Notes: generated by a model not told the origin, from the letters alone. Positions 1-9,744 are shown, counted from the first letter of the stretch. The stretch is 64,000 bases of DNA from Desulfobulbaceae bacterium (GCA_023544645.1 JAMJFO010000002.1:1-64000); one strand, 5' to 3'. Program-made: numbers and translations.

Positions 1-1
1 T

Positions 2-220
2 ATCCTGCGGCTCATCGGACAACTGGGACTGCTTGGCGAGTATTCGCCGGTCAGGCATCCAGCCAAGCGGCGCCGGTTGAAAACGGTGATCCAGGAGCTG
101 ATTTACCTGGCGGCCCGGCTGGTGAGCACCGCCCGCCGCCTCAAGCTGCGTTTCAGCCGGCACTGTCCGGCATTCGAGGCTTTCAGCCGGGTGTATTCCC
201 GGCTTTCCGCTGCGGCATAG
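2..220 (+). CDS. Transposase, C-terminal fragment (IS1380-like), cut by window edge
   Basis: An open frame enters from the left edge and ends at TAG 218-220. The 72 residues are Arg/Leu rich and include the stretches QELIYLAARLVSTARRLKL and FSRHCPAFEAF, which resemble the helical C-terminus of IS1380-family transposases. The family is recalled from that style of ending and was not searched. The N-terminal part with the DDE catalytic residues lies outside the window, so intactness cannot be judged. No clear terminal inverted repeat could be fixed downstream. Confidence 0.5.
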   Translation: MLRLIGQLGLLGEYSPVRHPAKRRRLKTVIQELIYLAARLVSTARRLKLRFSRHCPAFEAFSRVYSRLSAAA

Positions 221-1385
221 GTAAAGGCCGGCTGGCGCTGGAATAGAAAACAAAAGGAGAAGTGCGCCCTTTTTCCCGTTTTTTGGAGAATTTTTTGTCA
301 GATTGTCAAAGAACAGCAGGCGTTGTTATCCCGGCGGGAGAATTTTTACCACCGCATGGGTCACAAGCCGGTATTTTTTTTTAAACTCGGGTTAAAATAG
401 GCCAAGCCTCATTACCCGTCACGGATTCAGGTACTTGCTAAAACCGGCCCTAAAAGCCTATAGCCTTAACAGCTAACAGCCTGTTCCAACATAATTAGTA
501 TATAAATACTTCATGATTCCAGACAAATAGATCAACTCAGAAAGTTGAGATATCAGTAAAAGCGCAATGCGCGGTTGCTCTTCCCCCGTGGGTCTTTACG
601 GCCGAACTATAATATTCAGGCTTACAATTAAATCTAATATTTTGACAGAGAGATAAATGTAATATGTGAGCATAAAGAATATTGTCTGGTAACAACCCTC
701 CTCTATAAACGAACGTCTACATTTTTCATTTTTTTATCATATATACTTCACTGTATTACTGCAGTATCGACATGTGCCAATTTTGACATATGTTTACTTG
801 CTAAAATTGCTTTGTTTATTAATGAATGTCTATTCATTTGGTGTTGTTTTCTGTTTTACATCAATAGTTTTTTTGTTTTTTCCTTGCAACCGGTGGCCGG
901 GAAGGCATAGAATGATACTAAAGTGATCAGAAAGATAATTATTCTAAACGGGCCGCATTTTTTGCTTGAAAAAATGATGGAAGACGAACTGACATCCTGC
1001 CCATCCCCCTCCTCGGAAGAGGACCCGCCGTGGCCCGGCACTTCTCTATTCTTTGCTTGCCGCCTGGCTGCATGTAAAACGATCGTTCCCCCCCCTTGTG
1101 ATTTCACATTTTCATTGTTTTCCGCACTGCAACGAGACAGCTCTGCTGCCGGGTATTTACGCCGGATGTTACGGGTCACCGGCCCGAGGCCATCAGTCTC
1201 TCGGGCAATACATACGCATCTCTCTCAATCATCCAATCACCAGCAGGCACAGGAGGCCGAAACACATGAAACTGCCACGAAGAAACTTTAAAAAAGTATT
1301 TTCATTGCAACTGAATGAGTGAAGCAGCCCTGTTTTATTACTTAACCCCGTAAAACCAATCCTGATAATCAGAAAGGAGGATTCA
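221..1385. other. Long gene-free stretch before the formate dehydrogenase operon
   Basis: About 1.2 kb with no convincing gene. The first ~200 bases are probably the tail of the insertion sequence that ends in the transposase fragment. The middle (about 480-860) is AT rich. Open frames at 923-1291 and 856-1179 (other strand) have no family resemblance and overlap each other on opposite strands. A possible 18-codon peptide (1266-1322) with an AGGAGG ribosome site sits just before fdnG. No sigma-54 promoter with correct spacing was found. Confidence 0.6.
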
Positions 1386-4300
1386 ATGGGAGTATCAAGG
1401 CGGGATTTTATCAAGTTGTCCGGCGGCACCGTACTGGTTGGAACGCTCGGCGTAAACCTCGATCCTGCAAAGGCCTATGCCCAGGAGTTGAGGATCAAGA
1501 ACGCCAAGCAGACCACCACCATCTGCCCTTACTGTTCCGTGGGGTGCGGTTTAATCGTCCATGCGGAAAACGGTAAGGTCATTAACGCGGAAGGTGATCC
1601 TGATCATCCGATCAGCGAGGGCACGCTCTGTTCCAAGGGCGCATCCATGATGCAGATCGTGAACAACGATACGCGGGTTATGAAGCCTTTGTACCGTGAG
1701 CCCGGCGCGGCGAAATGGAAAGAGGTGGAATGGGACTGGGCTCTGGATAGAATCGCCCGTCTGGTTAAAGACACCCGGGACCGGACCTTCAAGACGGTGG
1801 AAAAAGGGTCCGTGGTCAACCGGACAGACGGTATCGCCCACGTGGGCAGCGCGGCCCTCGACAATGAAGAGTGTTATCTGATTCAAAAACTTGTTCGGTC
1901 ATGGGGCCTGGTGTACGTTGAACACCAGGCGCGTATCTGACACTCTGCAACTGTTGCGGCTCTGGCAGAGTCGTTCGGACGCGGAGCAATGACGAATCAC
2001 TGGATTGACCTGAAAAACGCCGATGTCATTCTGGCAATGGGCGGCAACCCGGCGTCAAACCATCCCATTTCAATGAAGTGGATCATGCGTGCCCGGGAAA
2101 AGGGCGCTAAACTGATCTGTGTTGACCCGCGCTTTACGCGGACCGCCGCAAAAGCGGACCTCTACGCGCCGCTCCGTTCCGGATCGGATATCGCCTTCCT
2201 CGGCGGCATGGTCAACTACATCCTGGAAAACAACCTTTATTTCAAAGAATACGTCGCCAATTACACCAATGCCTCGTTCCTGGTGCACCCGGACTTCAAA
2301 ACTCCGGCAGATCTGGACGGACTGTTTTCAGGGTATGACCCGGAAAACAGGAAGTATGACAAATCAACCTGGGCTTTCCAGAAAGATGAAAACGGCGTGC
2401 CCTTAAGGGATCTCTCCCTCCAGGATCCGAACTGCGTGTTCCAGCACCTGAAGAAACAATATCTCCGCTACACCCCGGAAAAGGTGTCAAGTATTACCGG
2501 GACGCCTTTGGACAAGCTGATGGCTGTGTACGAACTTTACGGTTCCACCGGAAAACCGGATCGGGTCGGGACGGAATGCTATGCCATGGGCTGGACCCAG
2601 CACACGGTGGGAACCCAGAACATCAGGACCATGGCCATTATCCAGCTGCTGCTCGGGAATATGGGCAGGGCCGGCGGCGGAGTTAACGCCCTGCGCGGAG
2701 AGTCCAACGTCCAGGGCTCCACGGACCACGGCATCCTGTTTCATATTCTGACCGGCTACCTGCCGACGCCCAAAGCGTCTCTGGTTGACCTCGCGACCTA
2801 TATAGAGAAGACCACACCGAAAACCAATGATCCCAACAGCACCAACTGGTGGTCCAACCGCGGCAAGTATATTACCAGCTTGCTCAAGGCCCATTTTGGT
2901 TCCGCTGCGACCAGGGAGAACGATTTCGGGTACTCCTGGATGCCGAAGCTGGACGACGGCATGAATGCATCATGGCTCAACCTTTTTGATAAGATGTATG
3001 AGGGACAGTTCGAAGGTTTCTTCGCCTGGGGGCAGAACCCGGCATGTTCGGGTGCGAATTCCAACAAGACGCGTATGGCTATGACCAAGCTCAAATGGCT
3101 GGTGAACGTCAATCTTTTTGACAATGAGACCGGTTCATTCTGGCGCGGCCCGGACCTGAATCCCAGTGAAATCGATACCGAGGTATTCATGCTGCCGTGC
3201 TGCTCCTCGGTGGAGAAAGAAGGGAGCATCACTAATTCCGGACGGTGGGGGCAGTGGCGATACAAGGCCATTGATCCCATCGGCCAGTCCAGGCCCGACG
3301 CCGAGATCATGAATGAGTTGTTTTTCAAGGTGAGGGAGCTCTACAAAAAAGAAGGCGGAGCTTTTCCCGATCCCGTTGTCAACCTGAGCTGGGATTACGG
3401 CGAGAAAGACGCGGCCGGCAAGGTCAGGCATATCGATACCCATGCCGTGGCCAAGGAGATCAACGGATACTATCTCGAAGATGTATATGACGGCAACGGT
3501 CAACTTGTCGGCAAGAAAGGGGATCTGGTCAAATCCTTTGCCTTTTTGAAGGATGATGGATCCACTTCAAGCGGCAACTGGCTTTACTGCAACTCCTATA
3601 TCATGAAGGACGGCAAGCCCTTCAACATGATGGCGCGGCGCGGCAAGGAAGACCCCACCGGCCTCGGCCTCTTTTCGGACTGGACCTGGGCCTGGCCGGT
3701 GAACCGGCGGATCATTTATAATCGTGCCTCGGTTGACCTTCAGGGAAATCCGTGGGATCCCGGCAAGGCAGTGCTGACGTGGAACGCGGCAGATAAAAAA
3801 TGGGTGGGCGACGTTCCCGATGGAGGAGCCCCGCCCATGGGGCAATCAGGCAAACTCCCCTTTATCATGAAACCCGACGGCGTTGCTTCGGTGTTCGGGC
3901 CCGGCCTTTCGGAAGGACCATTCCCCGAACACTATGAGGCGCTGGAATGTCCGCTCGAAGAGAACTCAATGTCCAAGCAGCGGATCAACCCGACCATCAA
4001 GATTTTTGGCGACGATATGGATGCTTTTTATTCCTGCGACTTGCGTTATCCTTTCGTTGCGACCACCTACCGGGTGTCGGAGCACTGGCAGACCGGCGTC
4101 ATGACGCGGCACTGCTCCTGGCAGTTGGAGATGCAGCCGCAGAACTTCGTGGAGATGAGCGTCGAACTGGGCAAGGAGCTGGGGATAAGCAACGGTGAGA
4201 CAGTCGTTGTTGTCTCCGGACGCGGAGAGGTAAAAGCGGTGGCAATGATCACCGAACGGTTCAAGCCTTTCAAGATAGCGGACTCGACGGTTCACCAGGT

Positions 4301-4445
4301 CGGCCTTCCCTGGCATTTCGGCTGGCAGTATCCTGAGGACGGCAGCGGGTATGACAGCTCAAACCTGCTTACCCCGACCGTGGGCGACGCGAACACAATG
4401 ATACCCGAGACGAAGGCCTTCATGGTCAACGTCCGGAAGGCATAG
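1386..4445 (+). CDS. fdnG: Formate dehydrogenase, catalytic subunit (FdnG type, selenocysteine)
   Basis: Molybdenum/tungsten bis-MGD enzyme oxidising formate on the outer face of the membrane. The gene must be read through TGA at 1938-1940 as selenocysteine (residue 185): the frame before it ends VEHQARI and continues HSATVAALAESFGRGAM, the usual Sec region of FdnG proteins. Total 1019 residues, the family length. A Tat signal (SRRDFIK, residues 4-10) starts the protein. The proximal [4Fe-4S] motif CPYCSVGC with a later Cys (TLCSKG) follows at about residues 48-80. An AGGAGG-like site (aaaggagg) precedes ATG 1386. The beta and gamma subunits follow directly, so electrons probably pass to haem b and the quinone pool or a periplasmic cytochrome. 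Standard gene calling would split this into two genes. Confidence 0.96.
1938..1970 (+). promoter_or_regulatory. Selenocysteine UGA and putative bacterial SECIS hairpin of fdnG
   Basis: TGA 1938-1940 is in frame inside fdnG. Just after it CTCTGC (1943-1948) can pair with GCAGAG (1965-1970), leaving a 16-base loop with further pairing options. Position immediately 3' of the UGA is where bacterial SECIS elements lie. The pairing is seen in the sequence; SelB binding is inferred from the family. Confidence 0.7.
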
Positions 4446-4455
4446 GGGGTGAACC

Positions 4456-5229
4456 ATGGCAAATAATAATTCGAAAAATCGCAAAGCGATCCTGGTTACC
4501 CCTGAGGTCTGCATCGGATGCCGGGGATGCCAGACGGCATGCAAATCCTGGAATCAGCTGCCGGGCATCAGTACCAAAAACAACGGCACTTTTCAAAACC
4601 CGCCTGACTTGGCCAGCGCGGCATTCAATATCATCCGGTACAACGAGGTGCCGTCGCAGAAAAATGATGTGCGATGGCTCTTTGTCAGCAGGCGGTGCAT
4701 GCACTGCGAGGATGCCGGCTGCATGACGATCTGTCCCGCTCCGGGTGCATTGTACAGGACGGAGGAAGGAGCCGTGGCCTTTGACCGCGACAAATGCGTA
4801 GCGTGCAAGCTCTGCGTCACCGCCTGTCCGTTCGATGTGCCCCGCTATGATGCGGAAGGAAAGGTGACGAAATGTCACCTCTGCTTCGACCGGATCGGCG
4901 CGGGAATGGAACCGGCCTGTGTCAAGACCTGCCCCACCGGCGCGCTCAGGTTCGGCGACCGGGATGAGCTCATCGGCGCTGCCAGAAAAGATGGTTTCAC
5001 CACTATTTATGGTGAAGAGGATCTGGGCGGCCTGGGCTCGATTTATGCGTTCAAGGAAGAACCTAAACTCTACGGGATGAAGGAAAACCCGGCCATCCCA
5101 TCCAGCGTGATCTTCTGGCACACGTATTTGAAGCCGCTGTCAGTGATCGGTCTGGGCGGTGTGGTCGCTGCCGCGGCGATCCACTATCTGGCTGTAGGCC
5201 CCCACAAGGACGAGGAAGAGGAGGTGTGA
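4456..5229 (+). CDS. fdnH: Formate dehydrogenase, iron-sulfur (beta) subunit
   Basis: Electron-transfer subunit of 257 residues. Four cysteine groups bind four [4Fe-4S] clusters: CIGCRGCQTAC (about residues 18-28), CMHCEDAGCMTIC (about 83-95), CVACKLCVTAC (about 116-126) and CHLC with CVKTC (about 140-160). A single C-terminal hydrophobic segment (about 215-245, LSVIGLGGVVAAAAIHYLAV) should anchor it in the membrane, as in FdnH/FdoH. It starts 10 bases after fdnG and ends 1 base before the gamma subunit, so the three are one operon. The symbol follows the E. coli nitrate-inducible enzyme; fdhB would be equally fair. Confidence 0.93.
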   Translation: MANNNSKNRKAILVTPEVCIGCRGCQTACKSWNQLPGISTKNNGTFQNPPDLASAAFNIIRYNEVPSQKNDVRWLFVSRRCMHCEDAGCMTICPAPGALYRTEEGAVAFDRDKCVACKLCVTACPFDVPRYDAEGKVTKCHLCFDRIGAGMEPACVKTCPTGALRFGDRDELIGAARKDGFTTIYGEEDLGGLGSIYAFKEEPKLYGMKENPAIPSSVIFWHTYLKPLSVIGLGGVVAAAAIHYLAVGPHKDEEEEV

Positions 5230-5230
5230 C

Positions 5231-5836
5231 ATGGCAGAGATGGTAAGAAAATCTAGTGCTGACGAGATACTGAACCACTGGATACTGGCGGTAAGCTGCA
5301 TCCTGCTGATCATCACGGGGTTCGCCTTCCTGTTCCAGATGGAGTCTGTCGGCTCCGTGTTCGGCGGGTTCAATACCATGAAAACGGTGCATAACTGGGG
5401 AGGAGTGATTTTCAGTTTGTCCCTCCTGTACTCCATGCGCCATTATCTCAAGGATGCCTTTGAATACGACGCCGACGACCGGCAATGGTTCAAGGTGGCG
5501 GGAGGGTACCTGTCGAAAAACGTGAAGGTCCCGCCCATGGGGAAATACAATCCCGGGCAGAAGCTCTACTATCTGGCCATTCTGCTGGCCGGGATAGCCA
5601 TCTCTCTTTCCGGCTTCGGCATCTGGCTGATGAAGGAAAATGCGACCGTGATGCTTCTTTCGCATCTTGTGCACAATGTGGCGTTCATCATCTTTGTTAT
5701 CGCCGTGCCGGTCCATATCTATCTCAGTACGCTGGCTAATCCGGGAACGTTCCGGATCATGGTGAGCGGCACCCTGCCGCTGGAGACCGCCAAAAAGAAA
5801 TATCCCAAATGGATGAAAGCGGCCGGGAAGATGTAG
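5231..5836 (+). CDS. fdnI: Formate dehydrogenase, cytochrome b (gamma) subunit
   Basis: Integral membrane protein of 201 residues with about four hydrophobic helices. Histidines placed for haem b ligation are seen in LNHWIL (near residue 16), KTVHNWGG (about 55), LVHNVAF (about 147) and VPVHIYL (about 160), as in the FdnI/FdoI cytochrome b556 family. It would receive electrons from the iron-sulfur subunit and pass them to quinone. ATG 5231 lies 2 bases after the beta subunit stop, so translation is probably coupled. Length is typical for the family. Confidence 0.92.
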   Translation: MAEMVRKSSADEILNHWILAVSCILLIITGFAFLFQMESVGSVFGGFNTMKTVHNWGGVIFSLSLLYSMRHYLKDAFEYDADDRQWFKVAGGYLSKNVKVPPMGKYNPGQKLYYLAILLAGIAISLSGFGIWLMKENATVMLLSHLVHNVAFIIFVIAVPVHIYLSTLANPGTFRIMVSGTLPLETAKKKYPKWMKAAGKM

Positions 5837-5868
5837 CCTTGAATATTAATAATTCTTTATGAGGGAGA

Positions 5869-5894
5869 AGGGGAGTCGGGAGACCGTCTCCCCT
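5869..5894 (+). terminator. Hairpin after the formate dehydrogenase structural genes
   Basis: AGGGGAG (5869-5875) pairs with CTCCCCT (5888-5894), with further pairing possible inside the loop. Only a short CTTTAG follows, so termination would be weak; it may reduce read-through into the selenoprotein gene that starts at 5907. Confidence 0.35.
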
Positions 5895-5906
5895 CTTTAG
5901 TCGAAT

Positions 5907-6500
5907 ATGGTGAAAAAAATACTGATATGTGTTTTTACCCTGCTTCTGTCAAGTATGGTTTATGCCGCGGAGAAGAGGTTCGATGTCCCGATAGGCGACT
6001 CTCCGTCTCAGGGACCGGCAGACGCGCCGGTTACAATTATCGAGTTTATTGATTTTCAATGACCGCACTGTGTGGCGGCCGGTCCGACCGTCAAGCAGAT
6101 TATGGAGACCTATCCGGGAAAAATCCGGCGGGTTATCAAGAACTATCCCTACAAGTATCGTGATTTCGCGAGAATATCGGCAGAGGCGTCCCTGGCGGCC
6201 CTGGACCAGGGGAAATACTGGGAGATGCACGAAATCCTGATCACCCGTTCTCCAAAACTGGACCGGGCCAGCCTGATTTCCTATGCCCAAGAGCTGGGGC
6301 TTGACGTGAAGAAATTCACCGATTCCATCGACAACGGCAGGCATGCCGGGGAAATTGACCGGGATTTAAAGCTTGCCGAGTCCATGGATCTTTACAACAC
6401 CCCGACCTTCTACATCAACGGGCGGCAGATTATTGGTGAGCGGCCCTTTGACTACTTCAAAAAGATCATTGACGAAGAATTGAATCAGGCTGGAAGGTAG
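5907..6500 (+). CDS. DsbA-like thiol oxidoreductase, probable selenoprotein (Sec-Pro-His-Cys)
   Basis: Exported thioredoxin-fold protein of 197 residues if TGA 6060-6062 is read as selenocysteine. ATG 5907 opens a signal peptide (residues 1-20, ending VYA), then PVTIIEFIDFQ, then UGA, then PHCVAAGPT. In DsbA/DsbG-like proteins this is exactly where the active-site CPHC or CPYC stands, so the site reads U52-P-H-C55. The cis-proline motif NTPTFYING occurs near residue 165. Calling from a later start (GTG 6072) would lose the signal peptide and active site. It sits between fdnI and a dihaem peroxidase, 4 bases before the latter, so it is likely periplasmic and may serve disulfide or haem-protein maturation. 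selD and yedF at 36-38 kb support Sec use. A point error turning TGC or TGT to TGA is the main alternative. Confidence 0.85.
6060..6090 (+). promoter_or_regulatory. In-frame UGA with putative SECIS hairpin in the DsbA-like gene
   Basis: Downstream of TGA 6060-6062 the bases 6076-6090 can fold with CGG (6076-6078) against CCG (6088-6090), one C-A mismatch and a further C-G pair, leaving the loop GGTCC (6081-6085). The loop begins 18 bases after the UGA and contains G-U, both usual for bacterial SECIS elements. The stem is short, so the structure is tentative. Confidence 0.5.
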
Positions 6501-6504
6501 CCGA

Positions 6505-7560
6505 ATGAAAAAAATAATCTGGATGCTCCTGGGAATGTTCTGTCTGCCGGTGATCGGGTTCGCCGGTCACCTGGAACCGTTCAGGGATGTGCCGGTCCCG
6601 GAACAGAATCCCCAGACCCCGGCAAAGGTTGAACTGGGCAAGAAGCTCTTCTTTGACCGGCGGTTATCCGGCGACGGGACCACAAACTGTGGAACCTGCC
6701 ATGTCCCCGAGCAGGGCTACAGCGACGAACTGGAGATATCGCTCCACTATCCCACGACCAGGAACTGGCGCAACTCTCCCACGCTGATCAACGTTGCCTT
6801 CCAGAAATACCTTTTCCATGACGGACGGGCGTCGACCCTCGAGGATCAGGCGCTGTTTCCGATGATGTCGGCCTTTGAGATGAACCAGAACCTGGACTAT
6901 CTGGAGGAGGAAATCCGGTCCGTGCCGGAATACGTGGCCGAGTTCAAGGAGGTTTTCGGCGACGGTGACGTTACCCGGGAGCGTATCGCCATGGCCATTG
7001 CCGCGTTCGAGAGGACGCTTATTTCACGGGATGCTCCCCTTGACAGGTTCCTTGCGGGTGAAACCCAGGCTCTCTCGCCGCAGGCATTGAAAGGGTATGA
7101 AATATTTACGGGCAGGGGCAAGTGCACTGAGTGCCATTACGGCTTCAATCTGGCGGATGACCGCTTCCACGCTCTTCAGGTCCGGGAGAATCCGGAGCAT
7201 CTGGCAGATCCGCGGATCGCGGCAACGCGCCGGTTTGTCGCCAAGGTCTATCATTTCGAGGAATACCGGACCCTGGCCGAGGATCCGGGACGATACCTTA
7301 TCACCAAGGATCAGAAAGACTGGAAAGCATTCAGGACCCCCACGCTCAGGGAAATCGCCAGTACGGCTCCTTACATGCACAACGGTGTTTACGCGACCCT
7401 GGACGAGGTGATAGATTTCTTCAACGCCGGAGGCGGGGAGGGCAACACCGTGCTGAAGCCCCTGCAGCTCACTGGCGCCGAGAAGGAGCAGCTCAGGATT
7501 TTCCTCGAAGAAGGCCTGGCCGGCGAGGTGACCACTTTAACCTATCCTAAAATTCCATAA
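6505..7560 (+). CDS. Dihaem cytochrome c peroxidase / MauG family protein
   Basis: Exported protein of 351 residues with signal peptide MKKIIWMLLGMFCLPVIGFA. Two c-haem sites are visible: CGTCH (about residue 64) and CTECH (about 210), the arrangement of bacterial cytochrome c peroxidases and MauG-like enzymes. A Met-containing motif APYMHNGVYATLDEV (about 288-302) is typical of the C-terminal domain. It would reduce H2O2 in the periplasm with electrons from a c-type donor, or carry out a MauG-type oxidation. It starts 4 bases after the DsbA-like selenoprotein gene and 8 bases before fdhE, so it belongs to the formate dehydrogenase operon and may protect the enzyme from peroxide. Confidence 0.9.
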   Translation: MKKIIWMLLGMFCLPVIGFAGHLEPFRDVPVPEQNPQTPAKVELGKKLFFDRRLSGDGTTNCGTCHVPEQGYSDELEISLHYPTTRNWRNSPTLINVAFQKYLFHDGRASTLEDQALFPMMSAFEMNQNLDYLEEEIRSVPEYVAEFKEVFGDGDVTRERIAMAIAAFERTLISRDAPLDRFLAGETQALSPQALKGYEIFTGRGKCTECHYGFNLADDRFHALQVRENPEHLADPRIAATRRFVAKVYHFEEYRTLAEDPGRYLITKDQKDWKAFRTPTLREIASTAPYMHNGVYATLDEVIDFFNAGGGEGNTVLKPLQLTGAEKEQLRIFLEEGLAGEVTTLTYPKIP

Positions 7561-7568
7561 GGAGACCC

Positions 7569-8336
7569 ATGACCATTGATATGCAGGCTCTGATCGAACA
7601 ACGGCCCCATCTTAAGGATCCGCTGGAGTTCTACGCCAGGTGGCAGCGCTTTCAAAAAGAGGCTGCCCAACTTCTGCCAAAAGGGAGAGCGGCTATGTCG
7701 CCGGAGGACTCCAGGGCATATCCGCGGGAAAGCGCCGGTCCGGTTTTCCGGCTGTTTGTTTCCATCTTTGACCTGCCCGGCGAGGAGTTTGAGCCGCTGA
7801 ACCGGGCGCTGGAGGCCGGCGATATAGACTTCATGCGCCTTCCGCTGGGTGAACTTCCAGACATTTCCCTTCCCTGCACCGAAGCTGAACTGAGCACAAT
7901 CCTTTTTCTTTTGAGCAGGCCCTACTTTCTGGCCCTGCGGGAGAACTCCGGGCAGGACGGCAGCCAATGGGAGGATGGACAATGCCCCCTCTGTTCAGCA
8001 CGCCCTGCTCTTGCCTCAATCGAGGAAGGTCCCCGGCGCCTTTTGCACTGTTCTTACTGCGGTACGGTGGGGCCTTACCGGTTCATAGGCTGTCCGAACT
8101 GCGGCACTGCCAACGCGTCGAATCTGAATACCCTGGTGCCGGAGGAGGAGCCTGGATTCCGGATATCCGCCTGCGATGGGTGTCGGACCTATGTGAAGAT
8201 CGTCGATGCATCGGTTCTGAAAGAGATGACCATCGATCTGGCGGATATGGCGAGCCTTCCGCTGGATATCGTCGCCCAGGGCAAGGAGTACGTGCGCATG
8301 GCGCCGAATCCCATCGGCTTGAAAAAGATGGAGTAG
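7569..8336 (+). CDS. fdhE: Formate dehydrogenase accessory protein FdhE
   Basis: Cytoplasmic maturation factor of 255 residues needed for active respiratory formate dehydrogenase. The C-terminal half carries the rubredoxin-like cysteine pairs of the family: CPLC, CSYC, CPNC and CDGC (about residues 138-212). Known FdhE proteins bind iron through such cysteines and interact with the catalytic subunit before export; that role is taken from the family. AAGGAG lies before ATG 7569. It is the last gene of the formate dehydrogenase operon. Confidence 0.93.
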   Translation: MTIDMQALIEQRPHLKDPLEFYARWQRFQKEAAQLLPKGRAAMSPEDSRAYPRESAGPVFRLFVSIFDLPGEEFEPLNRALEAGDIDFMRLPLGELPDISLPCTEAELSTILFLLSRPYFLALRENSGQDGSQWEDGQCPLCSARPALASIEEGPRRLLHCSYCGTVGPYRFIGCPNCGTANASNLNTLVPEEEPGFRISACDGCRTYVKIVDASVLKEMTIDLADMASLPLDIVAQGKEYVRMAPNPIGLKKME

Positions 8337-8400
8337 CTGGTTTCGGGTTTCGTGCGGATATCTCCCGCTGTATGCCTTAAATTGTGAGCAGTAAGTCTTT

Positions 8401-9744
8401 TCAGTTAGCAGGTTTCAGCTGAAAATCGGCAATTTTTTTTCGGAGAGTGGTGGGGGATATCTGCAGAATTCTGGCGGAATGGGTAATATTCCATCGGTTC
8501 ATCGTCAGGATCCTCTGGATATGGTGTTTTTGCGCATCAACAAGCGAGAGCGATTGCGCCGCGCTTTCCATTTCGCAGGCAGCCCGGGGGCTGTGGCCCA
8601 GATCTTCCCTGGATAAAATCGAGGTTTTCGCCAAAGCCACGGCGCGGGTCAGCACATTCTCCAATTCCCGGACATTGCCCGGCCAGTCGCCGGTGGAAAG
8701 ATAGTCCAGGGCCTCTTGGGAAATTGCGGTGAGCGGATGATGGAGTTTTCTGTTGATCCTGCGGAGCAGAAATTCAGCGATCATGGGGATGTCCTCCCGG
8801 CGTTTACGCAAGGACGGGAGTTCAATGGTCGAAACCGCCAACCGGTAGAAAAGGTCCTGGCGAAAACGGCCGGTTCTGGTCAGCTGTTCAAGATCGCAAT
8901 GGGTCGCCGCGACGATCCGGGCCTTGAGTGGAATAGGCTTGAGGCCGCCGACCCGGACAAATTCTTCTTCCTGCAGAACGCGCAATAGCTTGCCCTGCAG
9001 ATCCTGCGGCATGTCACCGATTTCATCAAGGAAAACCGTGCCCTCGCCGGCATACTCCAGTTTGCCTATCTTGACCCTGTCGGCGCCGGTAAATGCCCCT
9101 TTTTCATGACCGAAAAATTCGCTTTCCAGCAGAGTCGGGACCACCGCGGAACAGTTCACCCCGACAAAGGGCTGACCCGGGGTCGATGCCTGGTGAAGAA
9201 TGCGCGCGGCAAGCTCCTTGCCGGTGCCGGACTCGCCATGGATGAGGACCGTCACCCGGCTTCTGGAGAGAAGGCCGATGGTTTTATGGATGGCCGTCAT
9301 CAGGGGATGGGCGCCGATCATTTCAACAGCAGTGTCACCAGCTGCCGGTTCTTCCGCCGGTTCCAGAGCGTGGTGGCCGGAACCCTTCTGCCCGGCAAAG
9401 GTATTGAGGACATCCAGGAGGGAATTGAGCTCAAAAGGTTTCCGGAGATAGTCCACCGCGCCGTTGTGCATTGCCTCCACCACCAGCTGATTGCCGGGTT
9501 CACCGGTCATGATCACTACGGGCATCTGCGGGTTTTGTTGAATAAAATCGGGCAGCGCGCTCAGGCCGTCCTGGCCGGGAAGGTTGATGTCGAGCAGCAT
9601 CAGGTCGGGAGCAATTGATGATGCCAGCGCAAGTCCTTCGGTCACATCGCAGGCGCAATCAGCTTCATGGTTATGGAGCTTCAGCTGCAGCTCAAGGGAT
9701 CGGCAGAGCGCCAGGTCATCATCAATGATAAGAATTCTGCTCAA
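8401..9744 (-). CDS. NtrC-family sigma-54 response regulator
   Basis: Response regulator of 447 residues: receiver domain (1-120, phospho-acceptor Asp in LMLLDINLPG about residue 53, Lys in YLRKPF), AAA+ sigma-54 activator domain (about 145-380, Walker [15 protein letters not shown] loop for sigma-54 contact, Walker B TVFLDEIGD) and a C-terminal Fis-type helix-turn-helix (HSARILQISPTTLRKKI). The gene overlaps the sensor kinase gene by 4 bases, so the two form a pair. Its target is not evident: no sigma-54 promoter with correct spacing was found next to it. Confidence 0.93.
   Translation of the reverse strand: MSRILIIDDDLALCRSLELQLKLHNHEADCACDVTEGLALASSIAPDLMLLDINLPGQDGLSALPDFIQQNPQMPVVIMTGEPGNQLVVEAMHNGAVDYLRKPFELNSLLDVLNTFAGQKGSGHHALEPAEEPAAGDTAVEMIGAHPLMTAIHKTIGLLSRSRVTVLIHGESGTGKELAARILHQASTPGQPFVGVNCSAVVPTLLESEFFGHEKGAFTGADRVKIGKLEYAGEGTVFLDEIGDMPQDLQGKLLRVLQEEEFVRVGGLKPIPLKARIVAATHCDLEQLTRTGRFRQDLFYRLAVSTIELPSLRKRREDIPMIAEFLLRRINRKLHHPLTAISQEALDYLSTGDWPGNVRELENVLTRAVALAKTSILSREDLGHSPRAACEMESAAQSLSLVDAQKHHIQRILTMNRWNITHSARILQISPTTLRKKIADFQLKPAN

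Noticed and set aside
1031-1060. TGGCCCGGCAC near TTTGC upstream of fdnG
   Set aside because: Spacing between GG and GC is wrong for sigma-54.
923-1291. 122-codon frame before fdnG
   Set aside because: No ribosome site, no family resemblance, and an equally long frame on the other strand overlaps it.
6072-6500. DsbA-like protein starting at GTG 6072
   Set aside because: This start would remove the signal peptide and the active-site region; reading through TGA 6060 from ATG 5907 gives a complete family member.
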